From: Yponomeuta sedellus
Lineage: Eukaryota; Arthropoda; Insecta; Lepidoptera; Yponomeutidae
DNA: 64,000 nucleotides
NCBI GenBank assembly: GCA_934045075.1
Contig: OW203751.1
Location: 5,157,822 to 5,221,821 of the forward strand
Reading direction: 5' to 3'
The stretch's first letter is position 1; each line of letters starts with the position of its first letter. A model generated the notes under the pieces. The model did not search any database and was not told the origin of the DNA. It was given only the letters and a program-made list of their open reading frames with translations. The position numbers and the translations under genes were made by a program. Of the stretch, positions 55,031 to 64,000 are shown piece by piece.

Positions 55031-55450
55031 ATTCCAGTCCCCACCTACAATCGTTAACATTAAATAACTAGGTGCAGTGGAGCGTTTTTAGGCTACATAA
55101 AAAACAGACAATTTATGTAAGGATAATAAAGAAAAAAATCTGTCGTTTCCTTTGCAAATATTCTAGATAGTTTAACACCATTAGACCATATTCATTATAC
55201 TAGCTAAAAAATATCGTACGACATATTTTTTTAATGCAGTCAGGTGGTACCTATGACTATATCAAACAAGTATATCAGTAAAAATATTTATGATTTGCCG
55301 AGACATGTCCATTGTAGAACAAAAGAAAACAAAGCAATAAACTAAAATTCATTTAGGAAATAAAATAATATGACGATTTAAAGCATGTAAACAGAACAGA
55401 TGGACTTTTAAATTTTATCGTTTTACTGAGTCACTAAAAGGTCAAAAATA
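55031..55450. other. AT-rich sequence, nothing recognised
   Basis: Nothing identified. Confidence 0.5.
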
Positions 55451-55902
55451 AAAAAAATATTTAAAAAAATAAAAGAACCCGACTGCAGTGATAAATCAAC
55501 TGAAAGGGAAAAAATAAGATAATTTTATTTTCAAATGCTAATGTCGAATCAGAAGAGTTCATGCTGCTTTACTTGAGGGACCAAATAATATAACTTTATA
55601 AGCATTATTTGCTCAAACTGTTGCATTTATTATTTTATATAAAATGATGCAGTCGGGACCCATTAGAGGACTTTAAACAAACAGTAATGGGTCCCGACTG
55701 CAACATTTTATATAAAATAATAAATGCAACAGTTTGAGCAAATAATGCTTATAAAGTTATATTATTTGGTCCCTCAAGTAAAGCAGCATGAACTCTTCTG
55801 ATTCGACATTAGCATTTGAAAATAAAATTATCTTATTTTTTCCCTTTCAGTTGATTTATCACTGCAGTCGGGTTCTTTTATTTTTTTAAATATTTTTTTT
55901 TT
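55451..55902. mobile_element. near-perfect foldback, ~215-bp arms
   Basis: Arms 55451-55665 and 55685-55902 are almost exact inverted copies separated by ~19 bp; one mismatch was noticed (ATGATGCAG / ATGTTGCAG). Each arm is itself bounded by CCCGACTGCA and its complement (55478-55656 in the left arm), so the structure looks like two head-to-head copies of a 179-bp TIR element or one foldback element. Confidence 0.92.
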
Positions 55903-56289
55903 CTCTCCTATTAACAGCCTAGGAGCGGCCAGCTTTGTAAAATGATTTTCTAAAAAGAAAAGAATCTTTTTATCTCCGTTTCATGAACAAGGAACGCTGA
56001 AATCGGATCAATTGCTCGCGAGTGAAAATTAATTGGACTAAAGTACATTGGAACGAGCCTTTTGACAAATGTGGAATGTGAATTTGGGGCGATTAATGTT
56101 GGTTTTGTGAAGCATGCCCTATTGTGTTCCAAGTGTGACTCTTGTTGTTTACCAGCCGACCCGTGGCTTCGTTTGCGTTCGAGTTTCGCGTCTCCACGTA
56201 AATACTCATCTCCACGCAATAAACAATATATAACATGCATATAATAAATGTATATTTATATTTATCTACGACTTAGTATACTATCTAAC
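55903..56289. other. sequence without recognised feature
   Basis: Nothing identified. Confidence 0.45.
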
Positions 56290-56605
56290 TGAACCGTTCG
56301 TGGCGTAGTCGAACCGAGTGATTGTCGGCCGACCGACCGAGTGAATCCTCCCGTGACTACCGTTAGTGGCTTTTTTCGAGTGCTACCGCACCGCTTCGCG
56401 AGGCAGTTATGCCGGCTGTCATTAAATGGCATTCGTTAAGCCATGTCAGAGGCCTTAAAGGCGGCTTGATTACTTCTGACAGTAAGGCCCGCCACTGTCT
56501 TACAAACCTCCACCAACCCAGTCTTCGCCCCCGTAGTGGAGTATGGATTAACCTTCCCGCGATGCAGGAAGAGACCCGTGCCCAAGCAGTAGTGATATAC
56601 AAGGG
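56290..56605 (+). mobile_element. 5S-SINE A, diverged head
   Basis: GTTCGTGGCGTAGTCGAACC head, but the GTTAAGCAAC to GGATGGG part of the 5S region is replaced by a short GGCCGACCGACCGAG stretch. Body and 3' end normal. Confidence 0.8.
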
Positions 56606-56640
56606 AGAGAACTCCTACTTGTTTTGTAGTTGTTTAAAAA

Positions 56641-56745
56641 TTTAAAAACCTATTTAGAGGCTAAAAATTTCACCCATGCCAGGATTCGAACCCGCAACCT
56701 CTGGCACGGATAGCCAGAGGTTGCGGGTTCGAATCCCGGTATTGT
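56641..56745. mobile_element. SINE-I tRNA-domain palindrome
   Basis: Minus-strand SINE-I 3' end to the anticodon arm (AGGATTCGAACCCGCAACC), then immediately the plus-strand T-arm (AGAGGTTGCGGGTTCGAATC). The join is a ~25-bp-stem hairpin. Truncated after CCCGGTA. Confidence 0.8.
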
Positions 56746-57744
56746 CTAATAAACTTCGATAAAAGTACAGACTTTACATCGTTAACTGCCTCATTCCAAT
56801 GAAAAATCTTCAACCGACCAACTGAGAAGGAGACAAACGAAAAAGCACATAAAATTGGGCAAATACCTTTAACAAGATGTCTGAAATCCTGGCCATTTAT
56901 GTAACAGCCTTTTAAGGTGCCTGCACAACGTGTTTTTGGAATAAAGGTAATTTTTTGATAAAAAAAAAACACTAAGAAATACAAGCTCTAAATCGAAGAA
57001 TCCAATGATTTTCTTACTGATTTCATCAACAGAATGATCTTGATGAAATGTATATATTTATGAACATCCTGGAGATACCGATCTAACAATATAGAAAAAT
57101 GACTTTATAACCAAAGGGAAAAGAATTACTGAGGTCAGAAGAGATGGTAAGCAATTATCGCTGATCATGCTGAGTCAAAGCCCTTTAACATTTGCCACAC
57201 CCACAGTTCTTACATTGGCTAATGCATTAGTGTGTATATAAGTACTTAATGTTAATGTAAATTATTCATTGTGTTTTGTAAGTGCTTTTTTTCCCACTCT
57301 ATAGTCTGCTTACTATTGGTTTTATTGTATGTGAGTGTGTGTAAATGCAAATAAATCATTCAGCTATCTATCTACAAATTTCATCGAGGAGAAAGAAAAA
57401 AGAAGGAAGAAAAAAGGAACAAGTGGCGTGCCATGGGGAAGGGCTATGTCCACCTCTAAAGATGGCCATACGACCAGAATGGGCTGATTGATTGAGACAA
57501 ACTGAGAAGCTCTTTCTTTTTACCCAAATACGGTGGTAAAAGAAGGCAGTTTATGTGCTAGACTCATGTATGTTTGATTCCATGATTCGAGTCCCTCACA
57601 ACTTTTAACCTATGGTCATATTTTCACCAATAACGAAATTTGGCATAAAGACGCTATGCCATAGATCAACATTTTCTTATATCCACCAGTGGACTAATAT
57701 AGCCTTGAAGAAGAAGAACAAAAAGAAAATTTTTTTTTTTGGTC
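56746..57744. other. 1 kb without recognised gene
   Basis: 57683-57715 is an ultra-short RTE-1 tail (CAGTGGACTAATATAGCC). 57416-57460 resembles RTE-1 coding end (GGGGAAGGGCTATGTCC). Otherwise nothing. Confidence 0.45.
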
Positions 57745-57985
57745 CCTTTACTCTTCCGTGGAGTCTGGAGCTGACAAAATGGCATTCCATTCATCCCTGT
57801 TCATGGCTAGGGATGGTAGCTCTAGAGAAGTTGCTCCCTTATCCTTCATCTCAGAGAGAAGTATCTATTTCATGTCTAGGACGGTCTTCTGCGCCGTGAG
57901 CCTCCGGCGGGTTTCCAGTGGAGAGCCACCTTCGGGATCTTCGAAAGGTGTATCCCAGCCAACGCCATTTGCGTTTCCTGATGAT
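57745..57985 (-). pseudogene. LINE reverse transcriptase C-terminal remnant (RTE-like)
   Basis: Minus strand in shifting frames: RKRKWRWLGYTFRRS, SPLETRRRLTAQKTV, ELPSLAMNRDEWNAILSAPD. The K-WRW-LG-T-R opening and the NR-W near the end recall the C-terminus of another RTE-like LINE group. Frameshifts and stops make it a relic. Confidence 0.5.
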
Positions 57986-58356
57986 GGACATTATTAGGTA
58001 CTTTTTGTCAAAATTCTACGCGAACCGAACAGCTGATTGTTTTAGATATTGACTTTCTTTTGTTCGTTTGATTTCTTTATTTTTTTTGTCTAGTCTGCCA
58101 GCACGTTAAACCAAGTACTTTGAAATAAGATTATCGAAGTCCTTTCTTTCCTTAGAGGTACTTTTTTATGATAATAAGTTGAAATGGGTCGGACTTCTTC
58201 GCAAAATTTGAGACAATTGACTGTTTACACACTTCTGCTTTAGAACTAACGACAGATGTTTGTCTTACAGACAGTTTTTGCTCCAAATATATTGAAACAG
58301 CGGCCAAATGCAAGACGGACTCGCTCACCGAAGGCGCCATGCCACCACATCCCTAA
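57986..58356. other. sequence without recognised feature
   Basis: Nothing identified. Confidence 0.45.
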
Positions 58357-58452
58357 TAGATATCAAACCTACTATGTCCCTCTGCTGGGGCAAGAGTCTC
58401 TTCCTGCATCGCAGCAAGTTTAGGCCATACTCCACCACGGGGGCCAAGTCTA
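58357..58452 (-). mobile_element. 5S-SINE A 3' fragment
   Basis: ATATCAAACCTACTATGTCC to CCACCACGGGGGCCAAG. Confidence 0.75.
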
Positions 58453-58459
58453 TGGTTAC

Positions 58460-58600
58460 TAATAGGTTTTCCAGACGATGCCGATGTTTTCTTTCACCCT
58501 TAGCGAGGGTGTAACTTCACAAATGTAAATAAATTAGTGAGCAGTTCCTGGTACATAGCGGGGTTCGAACATACGCCCTACGTTTACCTATTAAATAATT
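58460..58600 (-). mobile_element. SINE-M-relative fragment
   Basis: GATGTTTTCTTTCACCCTTAG core and GCGGGGTTCGAACATACGCC B-box region. Confidence 0.6.
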
Positions 58601-58611
58601 ACGACGAAGCA

Positions 58612-58832
58612 ACAATAGACGCAGTCAAGTGCAGGTTGGGTGACCATCCCGTGACTACACGTAAAGCCGTCAGTGCCGACTGTCGTGTAATGGTTCATCA
58701 AATCGTTAAACCATGTCAGAGGCCTTATGGGTGGGTTGATAACTTATGACAGTAAGGCCCGTCACTGCATAAAACCCACCTGCCCGGACTTGGCCCCGGA
58801 TGCAGAAGTGGCGACATACAAGGGTTGATATC
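58612..58832 (+). mobile_element. 5S-SINE A, rearranged
   Basis: Head from CAGTCAAGTGCAGGTTGGG, GTGACCATCCCGTGACTAC, then deletions to the GTCATGTAA-like body and 3' end GACATACAAGGGTTGATATC. Confidence 0.75.
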
Positions 58833-59149
58833 GATACTTAACCAATCAGTAAGCAACCACAATATCATCAGCAGGTCATAATAACACACCCGTCGAAAGC
58901 TACAGTTTATCGACTAAAGCGTCAGCGCCGGTAGTCAGAAAATCGTCGGTACAAAATTGTTAAGGCATTCCCAAAGTTGCTCGTTTGAGCAAATTACAGG
59001 GGGTGGCTGTGTCGGGAAACTTAACTTTACTGGCCCGTGTTAAGTTGGAGTTTTGAATGGGGAGGTTTAGTTGCGTTGACGGCTATGGCCTCAGTCAAGG
59101 AATTCGGTCCAGTTGGATCGAGAATTCTGGTTACCTATAAGTACCTGAT
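58833..59149. other. sequence without recognised feature
   Basis: Nothing identified. Confidence 0.45.
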
Positions 59150-59505
59150 TGAATCCCTCGTGGCCCCGGCTGCCTGAGTGAACTTAAACGATCACGAAGG
59201 TTAAGCAGCATAGGGCGCGTACAGTGCATGGACGGGCGACCGTCTATGACTAACGCTAGTGGAATTTTTCCGAGCGGTTCCGTGCTTCGCAAGGCACGTT
59301 AAGCAGTTGCCGTCGATAGATGGCAGTCGTAAAGCCAAGTCAGAGCCCTTAGGGCGCTTGAAATCTTCTGACAGTACGACCAGCCACGAGTCTTGCAAGC
59401 CTCTACTATTCCGGACTTGTCCACCGTGGTGGAGTATGAACTATATACCTTCGTCATGGAAGAGACCCGTGCCCCTCGGTGGGGACATAATGGATTGATG
59501 ATTAT
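59150..59505 (+). mobile_element. 5S-SINE B, full length
   Basis: TCGTGGCCCCGGCTGCCTG, AACGATCACGAAGGTTAAGC, ATAGGGCGCGTACAGTGC, GACGGGCGACCGTC: the clearest 5S-like head in the window. Ends GGGGACATAATGGATTGATG. Confidence 0.92.
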
Positions 59506-59814
59506 ACTTGGAGACAGCGTGGACACGCCCTTCACCGTGGTCTGACGACCAGGTTACGGGGGCGGGGAGTCGCTGGATGTGGACGGCACAAGATGAGGTA
59601 GCATGAAAAACCATGAGGGAAGCCTATGTGCCGCAGTGCGCGTCAACTGCCTGATGGTAATGATGATGATACCTAATAGCAAATAGAAAATGCCACTAAT
59701 ACCACTTGCTACAGCTGCTGCTTGCTGCAGGCAGTCGACTAGGAATGTTTCACCGGTGGAGGTGTGGAAAACCAAATCACGCCAAATTCCTGTCCATTTT
59801 ACGTTCTCTACGTT

Positions 59815-60060
59815 GAAATTGAATTGAACTGAACTGAACTGAACTGAGCTGAACTGAACTGAACTGAACTGAACTGAACTGAACTGAACTGAACTGAACT
59901 GAACTGAACTGAACTGAACTGAACTGAACTGAACTGAACTGAACTGAACTGAACTGAACTGAACTGAACTGAACTGAACTGAACTGAACTGAACTGAACT
60001 GAACTGAACTGAACTGAACTGAACTGAACTGAACTGAACTGGACTAAACTGAACTGAATT
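59815..60060. repeat. (GAACT)n pentanucleotide array, ~47 units
   Basis: From GAATTGAACT at 59821 to GAACTGAATT at 60060 with few variants (GAGCT at 59846, GGACT/AAACT near 60041). The left flank is TCTACGTTGAAATTGAATTG, the same as the LINE-like end at ~15470 whose tail is GAATT repeats. The VQFSS open frame is an artefact. Confidence 0.95.
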
Positions 60061-60812
60061 TAATTTAAAACTATGGTGAAGCATCAGTGTCCGCTAGTAT
60101 ATTGTTATATTATTATTAAATTCTTTATTGAACCTGTAAAGTTTGTACAACAGTGAGGTGATATTTTATTGTAATTATCTTTTCAAATTATACAATGTAT
60201 TAACATGTGCAATAATTATATACATACTTTTAAACTAAGATAAATAATGATTAAACTGTTACTATTCGTAATAAATAATTTGACGGAACTATGCGATAAT
60301 ATAGCAAAATACGTGTCGAATTGAGATCCTCCTTTTTAAATATCGCCTAACAATAAAGTGGCCATAATGGATGTGCAAACTCGCGTCCAATTGTATGCTT
60401 ACTCTAGAAAGAAAATTATGAAATATGAATGTCTAGAAATATGTATACATATTTTATTACACTATTTGTGTAGTTATTTGTATACTGTGTGTATATTCGT
60501 AAGTATTGAGCCAATTTCAATCGCCAATAAACGTACGTTTTAAGTTTTAAGATAAGCACCCTCCCTTTTCACAGCAGCACTACACTTTAACTGAAAACAA
60601 ATGTTTTCAACAATTTTTTTATATTATAGTTAACCTATAAATTGGTAACGCTGTTTGACATACTTTTGTTTGGTTACACAGACTTTCCAATGAAGGAAAT
60701 TGAGCGAGAATCAACAGGAACATACCTGAAAATAAAGAAAAATAATAGGTTAGACAGCTAATTACCAACAGCAGCAGCCGTAACTGCGATAAATCATTTA
60801 AATAACATACCA
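60061..60812. other. AT-rich sequence, nothing recognised
   Basis: GTGTCGAATTGAGATCCTCC near 60313 is a common lepidopteran repeat phrase. No gene. Confidence 0.45.
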
Positions 60813-61071
60813 TCGCACCCTCAGAACTAAAGAGGCCTAAGTCAAAAAATAGTTTAAATACTCAAAAAAATTCTCAAAAAATTGATTACCTAACAATCAT
60901 AGAGAGACATAAAAAGGTATGCTCTATCCGATGAATGGTAAAACAAAGGCACTTATAGTAAAAAAAGAGCATAGCGAATCTTCCGTCCACGGCACACCTT
61001 TTTATGACTTTAAGATTGTAACTCAATTTCACTATTTTTTGACTTAGGTCTCTTTCGTTCTGAGGGTGCGA
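60813..61071. mobile_element. TIR-F element (259 bp)
   Basis: 41-bp inverted ends TCGCACCCTCAGAAC ... CTAAGTCAAAAAATAG with about two differences; a second inner inverted pair (CATAAAAAGGTATGC). No ORF and no clear target duplication. Confidence 0.8.
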
Positions 61072-61085
61072 CATTTACATACAGG

Positions 61086-61416
61086 ATTATATTATTTTTA
61101 ATGCACTAACCCATGCTAAGGGCAATCTTAAAAATCTATTTACAGGCTAAAAATTCCACCCATGCCAGGATTCGAACCCGCGACCTCTAGCTATCCGTGC
61201 CAGCGCTCTTTCCAACTGAGCTTATGGGCAACTCACCGGCATCAGTGAAATGGCGAACCTCTTTACAATATTCTCTGTATTACGTACAGGCAGCGACATC
61301 TGGCTGAAGTAATTTGCATCACTTGCAGCCCCGAGTACCTACTTTACAGTTAGTTTTTTTTTTACATCGGAATGATATCATGGGTGGATTTTTTAGCCTC
61401 TAAATAGGTTTTTAAA
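61086..61416 (-). mobile_element. foldback SINE-I no. 5, full length
   Basis: 13-bp target duplication ATTTACATACAGG (61073-61085, 61417-61429). Minus-strand full SINE-I (GTAGGTACTCGGGGCTGC to GCATGGGTTAGTGCATT). Beyond its 5' end is ~35 bp of A-rich linker and then an inverted 3' piece (TCATGGGTGGATTTTTTAGC on the plus strand). Confidence 0.9.
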
Positions 61417-61421
61417 ATTTA

Positions 61422-61612
61422 CATACAGGCACAAACATTGCTTCTGGCCACAGACTAGGATACCCTGTATCGTGGAAACCAGAAACTGTGACATCAACAA
61501 CATGTAAACATCTAAGACCTGGGGTTATTTTGTTCCGAGCCGGGGTTCGAACCCGGGACCTCTTGCATGGTAGGCAGATGCGCTCCCGCTGCGCCACAGA
61601 GGGCGTCAAATA
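61422..61612 (-). mobile_element. SINE-G copy 4
   Basis: Minus strand head CCTCTGTGGCGCAGCGGG-like, GGGTTCGAACCCCGGCTCGG; 3' end toward 61422. It abuts and partly overlaps the target duplication of the neighbouring SINE-I. Confidence 0.88.
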
Positions 61613-61631
61613 GAAAAAAAAGCATTACGGT

Positions 61632-61897
61632 TGGAACGTTGGCTATCTTTTATAATAATAATAAACACTGGAACGACTTCAGGTGTTGTTTTATTTGTAG
61701 ATTAGTAGTAGGTATAATAAAACATAAAAACTGGTTAAAAACGGATAAGCAGGTAAAATAGTCAGATCTGGTCAAAGGGTAAAGTAATAGTGATGAAAAT
61801 GAGGTAAATTCGAAATGTGTGACATAATTTTAATATTTGAAAATGATAGATAGAAAAAGAAATAAAAATGGTGTGAAGAGGTTTGCACCGTTACGCG
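61632..61897 (-). mobile_element. solo LTR, same family as 44666
   Basis: Minus strand starts GTAACGGTGCAAACCTCTTC, shares TTTGACCAGATCTGACT-type and ATAAAACAACACCTGAAGTC blocks with the LTR at 44666, and ends CAACGTTCCA. No primer-binding site follows, consistent with a solo LTR. Confidence 0.75.
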
Positions 61898-62478
61898 CTG
61901 TGGTCCGGAGGCGACTTACATTTCACATTAAAAAAAAATATGTTTTGATCAAAATCTGATGATAAGATGCATGTGAAAGTGATCGAACTCTCATCGAAGT
62001 CATCGAAAGAAAATTAAAAAAGACATTATGTATCGTTGAATTTATGCATTCTAGTAAGTAACTTGTTACATTTTCAGTATGTCCAATTCTATCTTCTCGT
62101 TACTATGTGGCTCGCAGCATTACATAGTCGCAATAAAGCTATGAATTAGATAATGGTTGTCTGGGTGTTTTTTTTAGTACTAAGCCCGCTAATTGCAATG
62201 TGCTATACTATCATGTAATTCCTGATGTACAAACAATAAAGTTTATTCTAGATAGTCATATAGAGAGAGTACACTTTATTATTGTAAGAGTACACAAAAA
62301 TTGATGGAAATGGAATCGTTCTATTTTCCTTTGTGAACTTTGCTAAATCGTTTGTTTTCGTGTGAAAAAAACTGGTAACATAAAACGAATGCCCGAAACG
62401 CAGCCCACAAACACAACTAGCCTACCAAAAAAAATTAATCCATCAATTCCACCATTTTACGGCACACCTAGTTACTGT
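61898..62478. other. AT-rich sequence, nothing recognised
   Basis: Nothing identified. Confidence 0.5.
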
Positions 62479-63198
62479 AGATGTTACGGCTAGAAAGCGA
62501 AGTGCGGCTACGCCTAGTTTCAGCCGGTTAGAACCAGATGTAGCCGCTCCCTCTTGGCTAAATCTAGTATACGTCGATTGCTATCGGTTAAAACTAGGTC
62601 TACATGGTATAATTCTGGCTAGAACGGCTACGCCGTTAAAACCAGGTCTAGCCGCTTATTCTTGGTTGAATCTAGTATACGCCGGGGAAAACTATGTCTA
62701 GTTGCTATCATTCCGGCTAGTACGGCTACGCCTAGTTTTAAGTGGTAGCACCTAGTTTTAACCGATTAAAACCGGCTTGGTTAAAACTAGTGTATTATTA
62801 GATTGTAACCAGATAAACTTATTAGGCTTTTTTTCGGAAGAGTTATAAATTATGTGTACTTAGTACTTATTATTTTACGGCACACATACTCGTAGTTACT
62901 GGAGATGTTATTGGTTAGAAAACGAAGTGCAGCTACGCCTAGTTTTAAAAATTGGTCTAGATGTTATCATTCCGGCTAGAACGGCTACGCCTAGGTTTAT
63001 CCAGTTAGAATAAGGTGTAGCCGCTTAGTCTTGGTTAAATGTAGAATTTCATTGGATTGAAATTGGATAAGGAAGAGTAATAAATTTTGTAGAGTACTTA
63101 CGCCGATTTTACCAAGAGTAAGCGGTTACACCTGATTCTAACTGGTTCACCGGTTAAAACTTAGAGTAGCCGCATTTCGTGTTATAGCCGTAACATAG
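62479..63198. mobile_element. 720-bp inverted-repeat element with internal palindromic subrepeats
   Basis: Ends: GATGTTACGGCTAGAAAGCG ... GTGCGGCTAC at 62480 and the complement of a relative (GTAGCCGCATTTCGTG ... CCGTAACATAG) at 63166-63197. Inside, GGCTACGCCTAGTTTT and AACTAGGTCTAGCCG-type blocks alternate in both orientations. A 425-bp direct repeat starts at ~62455 and ~62878 (TATTTTACGGCACACMTA). Confidence 0.7.
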
Positions 63199-63561
63199 AC
63201 AACAATTTTAACCCTTCTAGTGTGTCGTGGGTGGAGTTTTTTATATTTCCCCCAGGAGCAGGTACGTCGAATAAATTTAGTGCGTTACATATTTTACGTT
63301 TTTCATACTCATGAGACCGCAACAACTTTTGCACTTTACTCAGTTCCGTAAAGACCTTTTCAAAAAGTACTTGACCCTTACGTTATTTATACACGACTTA
63401 GAATTAGAATTCTGACTTGGTATTCTGTTTGCAAGGAGAAATTGTATCCTGTCATAAAACCTAACATCACGCATACTTCTCAAGCAAATTATTTCATCTG
63501 CATTAATCCTACGTTCTTGTTTCTTTTGACATACATAACTCTCGCTACGAGATGATTTATT
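63199..63561. other. AT-rich sequence, nothing recognised
   Basis: Nothing identified. Confidence 0.5.
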
Positions 63562-63960
63562 GGTCTTTGCATCTACGTCAAGGTATGATTTATACAGCGT
63601 CCAGTGGTATCTTCACTAACACTAGATGGGTGAAGGGACCACTCCGACGCTGTAGTGCCTGGGTCATGGTTTTATATATGGTGTAGGCTTGCCCAGCACC
63701 TATACCATCCTGACAGCTTAGTCGGCCTAGCCCACAGGAAAGACTAGTCAATATGTGCGGAGCCAACCAAGCCGCGGGTTTCCTCACGATGTTTTCCTTC
63801 ACCGTTAGCGTGTGGTATTGCGACTGCAAATTCGCAAATGTACGTAACTTTGAAATTAAACAAAGTCATTGGTACATGCCCGCACTCGGGATCAAACCTG
63901 AGGCTCTCGCTTGCCAGTCTATGGTTCTACCCACTGAGCTACTCGTACCACCGCTGTCCG
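63562..63960 (-). mobile_element. SINE-M, full length
   Basis: Almost identical to 40438-40830, with an extra GTA-containing duplication in the head (GGTGGTACGAGTAGCTCAG). Confidence 0.9.
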
Positions 63961-63961
63961 T

Positions 63962-64000
63962 TTGCTAACACATCCCCTATTTGGTCGATGTTTGACCGCC
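63962..64000 (-). pseudogene. RTE-3 LINE fragment running off the window
   Basis: GCTAACACATCCCCTATTTG and GGTCGATGTTTGACCGCC match 30088-30122 of the RTE-3 C-terminus. Confidence 0.75.

Noticed and set aside
59554..60084. 176-codon minus frame with VQFSS repeats.
   Set aside because: Translation of the (GAACT)n array.

Overview
This is a stretch of eukaryotic nuclear DNA, most probably from a moth or butterfly (Lepidoptera). That assignment is an inference from the repeats: tRNA-headed SINEs with the core found in lepidopteran Metulj-type SINEs, Helitron-like 5' ends, RTE-type and Jockey/CR1-like LINE remnants, and many short TIR elements. Almost nothing codes for host protein. Most open frames are shadows of repeats. 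The only host-gene signal is one GC-rich candidate exon on the minus strand (28145-28301), with a good splice acceptor and donor.

Family names used here are local labels. 5S-SINE A and B are SINEs whose head is derived from 5S rRNA; more than 25 pieces are present. SINE-I has a tRNA-like GCCCATTAGCTCAG domain in its middle. SINE-G has a glycine-tRNA-like head. SINE-M has a tRNA-like head plus the Metulj-like core. RTE-1 to RTE-5 are LINE remnants with recognisable reverse transcriptase C-termini. The RTE-tailed SINE ends in the RTE-1 3' tail. J1 and J2 are Jockey/CR1-like LINE remnants. TIR-A to TIR-G are non-autonomous terminal-inverted-repeat elements.

Layout: 0-8 kb holds small elements, two opposed LINE fragments and nested insertions. 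8.9-11.8 kb is an almost perfect 2.9-kb (ACAG)n array. 12-15 kb has an RTE-4 pseudogene broken by two insertions. 16.6-17.5 kb is a GC-rich stretch with a TATA box and strong hairpins. 18-26 kb is a dense SINE/MITE field with a three-level nest at 23.3-24.4 kb. 27.4-28.6 kb is the candidate exon, with tandemly copied acceptor and donor surroundings. 29-37 kb is SINEs, a 45-bp-unit degenerate minisatellite (33.8-34.6 kb) and LINE tails. 38.4-40.2 kb is an RTE-5 reverse transcriptase pseudogene split by a 1060-bp GC-rich insertion with an 8-bp target duplication. 44.7-45.0 kb is an unusual inverted LTR element with a tRNA-Lys primer-binding site. 46-51 kb and 56-64 kb are more SINEs, LINE ends and MITEs. 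A 215-bp-arm foldback lies at 55.5-55.9 kb and a (GAACT)n array at 59.8-60.1 kb.

The most notable theme is foldback retroposons. Five SINE-I insertions, each bounded by perfect 11-14-bp target duplications, begin with an inverted copy of their own 3' tail, with a different junction each time. The LTR element, a 5S-SINE pair and other repeats show similar inverted joins. No gene pathway or operon can be described; the window documents how mobile elements have built intergenic or intronic DNA.
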